Assembly: GCA_946055365.1 (NCBI GenBank)
Contig: CAMGFM010000036.1
Location: 1 to 9,699 of the forward strand
Reading direction: 5' to 3'
Length of the DNA: 9,699 nucleotides
DNA from: an uncultured Prevotella sp.
GTDB lineage: Bacteria > Bacteroidota > Bacteroidia > Bacteroidales > Bacteroidaceae
Positions 6,560-9,699 of this stretch are shown here, piece by piece. The translations under genes were made by a program, and so were the position numbers. Position 1 is the stretch's first letter, and each line of letters starts with the position of its first letter. The notes below the pieces were generated by a model, which saw nothing but the letters and a program-made list of their open reading frames with translations, did not search any database and was not told the DNA's origin.

Positions 6560-6622
6560 GCGTGTGTTTTCATGACGTGAGCGTGTATTTTCATGACGTG
6601 AGCGTGTATTTTCATGATGTGG
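6560..6622. repeat. 21-bp tandem repeat, three copies
   Basis: Three head-to-tail units at 6560-6580, 6581-6601 and 6602-6622, each exactly 21 bases, with the shared core ttttcatgacgtgagcgtgt. Unit 2 differs from unit 1 by one base and unit 3 from unit 2 by two. A partial fourth unit (gagtgt) runs into the T tract of the infB terminator. High identity suggests a recent expansion. No open frame of interest crosses it. Confidence 0.92.
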
Positions 6623-6631
6623 GAGTGTCGC

Positions 6632-6666
6632 AAAAAAAACGCCCGGCCGGCATTTGACTGCCGGGC
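6632..6666 (-). terminator. Intrinsic terminator of infB
   Basis: Read on the minus strand: GCCCGGC (6666-6660), a 12-base intervening segment, GCCGGGC (6647-6641), then G and eight T residues (6639-6632). The stem is perfect over seven GC-rich pairs, with alternative internal pairing possible in the loop (GCCGG is repeated). It lies 64 to 98 bases behind the infB stop. This is a textbook rho-independent terminator and separates infB from the suf genes. In the opposite direction only a weak T run follows, so it is probably one-way. Confidence 0.92.
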
Positions 6667-6729
6667 CAGACGTTCATTTTAAATTATGAAAAACATTAAG
6701 ATCCTTTGTGATAGTGCGTCTTGGCAGGC

Positions 6730-9591
6730 TTAGAGAGTCTGCTTGACCTCTATCTCGGTGAATGTCTCGAGTATGTCGCCCACCTGAATATCGTTGAAGT
6801 TGACGAGCGAGATGCCGCACTCGAAGTTTGTTGCCACCTCTTTCACGTCGTCCTTGTAGCGTTTGAGCGCGTTGATCTCGGCAGTATGCACTACGATGCC
6901 GTCACGCACCACGCGCGCCTTGTCAGAGCGGTGCACCTTGCCCTCGCTGACGTAAGCACCAGCCACAGTGCCCACCTTGGAAATCTTGTAGACCTCCCTC
7001 ACTTCCACCTGTCCGGTCACTACTTCCTTCTTGACCTTGTCGAGCATGCCTATCATGGCACTCTTCACGTCGTCGATGGCATCATAGATGACAGAATAGG
7101 TGTTGATGTCAACGCCCTCCTGCTCTGCGAGCTTGCGTGCGGCCGCTGACGGGCGCACTTGGAAGCCCACGATGATGGCGTCAGACGCATCGGCGAGCGT
7201 CACGTCGCTCTCCGAGATCTGTCCCACGGCCTTGTAGATGACGTCGACCTTGATCTTCTCGGTAGACAGCTTGATGAAGGAGTCGCTGAGAGCCTCTATA
7301 CTGCCGTCGGTGTCACCCTTGACAATGATGTTAAGCTCCTTGAACGAACCGAGAGCTATGCGGTGTGATATGTCAGAGAGCGTGAGACGCTTCTGTGTGC
7401 GCAGTCCCTGCTCGCGCTGCAGCTGCATACGCTTGTTGGCAATGTCCCTTGCCTCCTGCTCAGTCTCCAGCACGTGGAACGAATCGCCAGCCGTGGGCGC
7501 GCCGTTGAGGCCCAGTATTATTGCCGGCTCGGCAGGTCCTGCCGACGTGATGCGGCTGTTGCGCTCGTTGAACATGGCCTTGATGCGTCCCCAGCTCGTG
7601 CCTGCTATCACGTTGTCGCCCACCTTGAGCGTGCCGTTAGACACCAGCACCGTAGAGACATATCCGCGTCCCTTGTCGAGCGACGACTCGATGATGCTGC
7701 CCGTAGCCTTGCGGTTGGGGTTGGCCTTGAGGTCGAGCATTTCAGCTTCGAGCAGCACCTTTTCGAGCAGGTCGCCCACGCCGATGCCCTTCTTCGCGCT
7801 TATTTCCTGACACTGGTATTTGCCGCCCCAGTCTTCGACGAGCAGGTTCATCGCCGCCAGCTCCTCGCGCACGCGGTCGGGATTGGCACCGGGCTTGTCT
7901 ATCTTGTTAATGGCAAACACCATTGGCACGTTGGCGGCCTGTGCGTGTGCTATGGCCTCCTTGGTGGTGGGCATCACGGCATCGTCGGCGGCTATGATGA
8001 TAATGGCGATGTCGGTGACCTGCGCTCCGCGGGCGCGCATGGCAGTAAATGCCTCATGGCCCGGCGTGTCGAGGAAGGTGATGCGCCTGCCGTCCTCCAG
8101 ACTCACGTTGTATGCGCCGATGTGCTGCGTTATGCCGCCCGCCTCGCCTGCTATGACGTTGGTCTTGCGTATGTAGTCGAGCAGAGAGGTCTTTCCGTGG
8201 TCTACATGTCCCATGACAGTCACTATCGGGGCCCTCGGCACGAGGTCGTTCTCGTCGTCCTCTGCCTCGGTGATGGCTTCCTGCACCTCCGCGCTCACAT
8301 ATTCAGTCTTGAAGCCGAACTCTTCTGCCACGAGATTGATGGTCTCAGCGTCAAGACGCTGGTTGATTGACACCATGATACCCACGCTCATGAGCGTGCC
8401 AATGACTTGGTTGACCGAGGTGTTCATCATGTTTGAGAGCTCAGACACGGTCACAAATTCCGTGAGCTTGAGTGTCTTGCTCTCTCTCCTCTCTTCTCTG
8501 AGCTCCTCGTTCATCTTCTCGTGAGCCGCCTCGCGCTTTTCCTTGCGATACTTTGCGCCCTTCTTGTTCTGGCTCTGCTTGCTGGTGAGTCGTGCGAGCG
8601 TCTCCTTTACCTGTCTTGCCACATCCTCCTCGTTCACCTCGAGCGGTTTCTGGCTGCGGTTGCGGTTTTTCTTGTTCTTGCCCTTGCCTCCGCCCTGCTG
8701 GTTGTTGGCGTTCTGGCTGTTCTTGGCGTTCTTCTGGCTGTCGCCCTGCGGTGTTGCGGCGTTTATGTCCACGCGCACCTTGTTGATGCGCTCGCGCTTT
8801 TTCTTGTCGCCTGCGCCGTTTGGCTGCCGTCCTTTCTCTTCGCGCTCCTTGCGTCTCTCCTCCTTTGACTTTTTCTTTGGTCTTGTGCTTTGGTTGAGAG
8901 CGTTGAGGTCAATCTTTCCCAGCACGTTCACCTTGGGCGCATTGAGTATTTTCTTCTCGCTCTTGGTTGTGAACAAGGTTGTCTCCTGCTTTTGCGTGCC
9001 GTTGGCCTGCTCCTTTGAGGGAGTGTTGTCGGCTGCCGTGGCGTTGTCTTTGGCGTTGGCAGCGTCTTTTTTCATTTCTTTATGGTCTTGTCTGTTGGCC
9101 ACAGGATTTTGCTTTTGTTTGTTTTCTGTCTTTTCTGAGCCAGCGTTGTCTTTCTTGTCCGCTTGCGTCGTGTTGTTATTGTCCGTGGGTTTCGGGCTTG
9201 CGGCAGGAGTCTTGGCCTGCGGCTCCTTTTGAGCGTCTGCGGCCGCCGTTTTCTGTCCTGCCGGTTTCCTTCCACCTATGCTGTCAAGGTCGATCTTGCC
9301 CAGCGGCTTGTATTGCTGCTGCTTGGCAGAGGGCAGCAGTCGCTCGGCTCGGTTGTCTTCCTTGTTGCTTTTCTTTTCCTTAGGTTTTTTCTGTAGGAGC
9401 TTTTCGGCCTGTGTGCGCATCTCCTTGTCTTGCTGAAATGCTGCCACGAGAGCGTTATACTGTGCGTCGCTCAGCTTGAAGCTCGGTTCTGGCTTCACCT
9501 CCCCCAGCTCACTTCTTTTTTCGAGGAACTCCACTGCCGTCTGGAGTCCTATGTTCAATTCTCTTAATGCTTTGCTTAACCTGATGTTCAT
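6730..9591 (-). CDS. infB: Translation initiation factor IF-2 (953 aa)
   Basis: GTPase that brings initiator fMet-tRNA to the 30S subunit and promotes subunit joining. Domains seen: N-terminal IF2_N-like module (about 1-55); a long charged, low-complexity linker rich in Lys, Asn, Gln and Ala (about 65-370); a second IF2_N module (about 374-430); a G domain with G1 GHVDHGKT (461-468), G2 GGITQHIG (485-492), G3 DTPGHE (508-513), G4 NKID (562-565) and G5 SAKKG (598-602); then C-terminal domains ending with the fMet-tRNA-binding part, including FECGISLVNFNDIQVGD (923-939). Length is longer than E. coli IF-2 (890 aa), the excess lying in the linker. The linker carries two copies of the motif LGKIDL. 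The start gives a proper IF2_N and lies 35 bases behind a GC-rich hairpin. In many bacteria infB follows nusA; the upstream gene is outside the window here. An intrinsic terminator follows the stop. Confidence 0.98.
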   Translation of the reverse strand: MNIRLSKALRELNIGLQTAVEFLEKRSELGEVKPEPSFKLSDAQYNALVAAFQQDKEMRTQAEKLLQKKPKEKKSNKEDNRAERLLPSAKQQQYKPLGKIDLDSIGGRKPAGQKTAAADAQKEPQAKTPAASPKPTDNNNTTQADKKDNAGSEKTENKQKQNPVANRQDHKEMKKDAANAKDNATAADNTPSKEQANGTQKQETTLFTTKSEKKILNAPKVNVLGKIDLNALNQSTRPKKKSKEERRKEREEKGRQPNGAGDKKKRERINKVRVDINAATPQGDSQKNAKNSQNANNQQGGGKGKNKKNRNRSQKPLEVNEEDVARQVKETLARLTSKQSQNKKGAKYRKEKREAAHEKMNEELREERRESKTLKLTEFVTVSELSNMMNTSVNQVIGTLMSVGIMVSINQRLDAETINLVAEEFGFKTEYVSAEVQEAITEAEDDENDLVPRAPIVTVMGHVDHGKTSLLDYIRKTNVIAGEAGGITQHIGAYNVSLEDGRRITFLDTPGHEAFTAMRARGAQVTDIAIIIIAADDAVMPTTKEAIAHAQAANVPMVFAINKIDKPGANPDRVREELAAMNLLVEDWGGKYQCQEISAKKGIGVGDLLEKVLLEAEMLDLKANPNRKATGSIIESSLDKGRGYVSTVLVSNGTLKVGDNVIAGTSWGRIKAMFNERNSRITSAGPAEPAIILGLNGAPTAGDSFHVLETEQEARDIANKRMQLQREQGLRTQKRLTLSDISHRIALGSFKELNIIVKGDTDGSIEALSDSFIKLSTEKIKVDVIYKAVGQISESDVTLADASDAIIVGFQVRPSAAARKLAEQEGVDINTYSVIYDAIDDVKSAMIGMLDKVKKEVVTGQVEVREVYKISKVGTVAGAYVSEGKVHRSDKARVVRDGIVVHTAEINALKRYKDDVKEVATNFECGISLVNFNDIQVGDILETFTEIEVKQTL

Positions 9592-9699
9592 GTTCTGTTC
9601 TTTTGAGTGAAAGAGCGGGCTGTACGGGGCGGTCGTCTGTCCGCCCCTTTTGCCGTCGTGGCCGTGTGCGGAGAGAGTGTATGCTCCTCATTCTGGCCG
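9592..9699. other. Region upstream of infB, window edge
   Basis: The 108 bases before infB hold the hairpin above and no gene I can support. One minus-strand frame ends with a stop at 9690-9688 after only three visible codons, which would fit the end of an upstream gene such as nusA, but three codons identify nothing. No -7 or -33 promoter element was seen, which agrees with infB being read from a promoter further upstream. Confidence 0.4.
9626..9647. other. GC-rich hairpin upstream of infB
   Basis: ggggcgg (9626-9632) and ccgcccc (9641-9647) form a perfect 7-bp stem over an 8-base loop, 35 bases before the infB ATG. Followed by TTTT on the plus strand, it resembles a weak terminator for transcription entering from the suf side. 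On the minus strand it would lie in the infB leader or the nusA-infB spacer, if nusA is the upstream gene. Confidence 0.55.

Larger units (their letters stand above)
6070..6729. other. Repeat-filled gap between sufB and infB
   Basis: This 660-base stretch holds no credible gene: the frames open in it give short, Arg- and His-rich products without recognisable domains or membrane segments. From the sufB side it contains the leader and promoter (6070-6174), a divergent TGACGTG repeat group (6205-6266), a hairpin and 12-bp direct repeat (6325-6368), an AAGTGCC-type array (6388-6518), a 21-bp tandem array (6560-6622) and the infB terminator (6632-6666). From memory, related Bacteroidales such as Porphyromonas have a cvpA-like membrane protein gene at this place; no remnant of one is visible. 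Confidence 0.8.

Noticed and set aside
7474..8370. Plus-strand open frame of 298 codons opposite the infB G domain
   Set aside because: Antisense to highly conserved IF-2 sequence; product without domain or sensible composition.
9509..9691. Minus-strand 60-codon frame overlapping the infB start
   Set aside because: Very basic, low-complexity product, out of frame with infB, covering the hairpin and the start of IF-2; not a credible end of nusA.

Overview
The window looks like a piece of a Bacteroidales chromosome, probably Prevotellaceae or a close relative. The reasons are: protein sequences of Bacteroidetes type, no Shine-Dalgarno sequences ahead of the starts, A-rich leaders, and a promoter matching the Bacteroidetes housekeeping consensus (TAnnTTTG at -7) upstream of sufB. 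The genus is an inference. All six genes I can support lie on the minus strand, so transcription runs from high to low coordinates.

Layout in transcription order: infB (translation initiation factor IF-2, 9591-6730) with a strong intrinsic terminator behind it (6632-6666); a 660-base gap without a gene, filled with short tandem repeats and holding the sufB promoter at its far end (6143-6174); then sufB (6069-4615), sufC (4561-3809), sufD (3777-2434) and sufS (2258-1044), the core of the SUF iron-sulfur cluster assembly machinery; a 309-base gap with a related repeat array and a perfect 16-bp inverted repeat; and rnhB (RNase HII, 734-84). No rRNA, tRNA, CRISPR array, insertion sequence or phage gene was seen.

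How the genes work together: SufS (cysteine desulfurase) removes sulfur from cysteine. The SufB-SufC-SufD complex, driven by the SufC ATPase, builds the cluster on a SufB/SufD scaffold. SufE or SufU, SufA and SufT homologues are not in the window. IF-2 and RNase HII are housekeeping functions that appear to be neighbours rather than partners.

The genes are ordinary and well conserved. The unusual material is in the gaps: at least four degenerate tandem arrays with spacings near 21-23 bp or 42-45 bp, close to multiples of two helical turns. Two of these arrays, one before and one after the suf genes, share the core AAGTGCC. I found no convincing new gene system; the repeat architecture is the best candidate for something undescribed.
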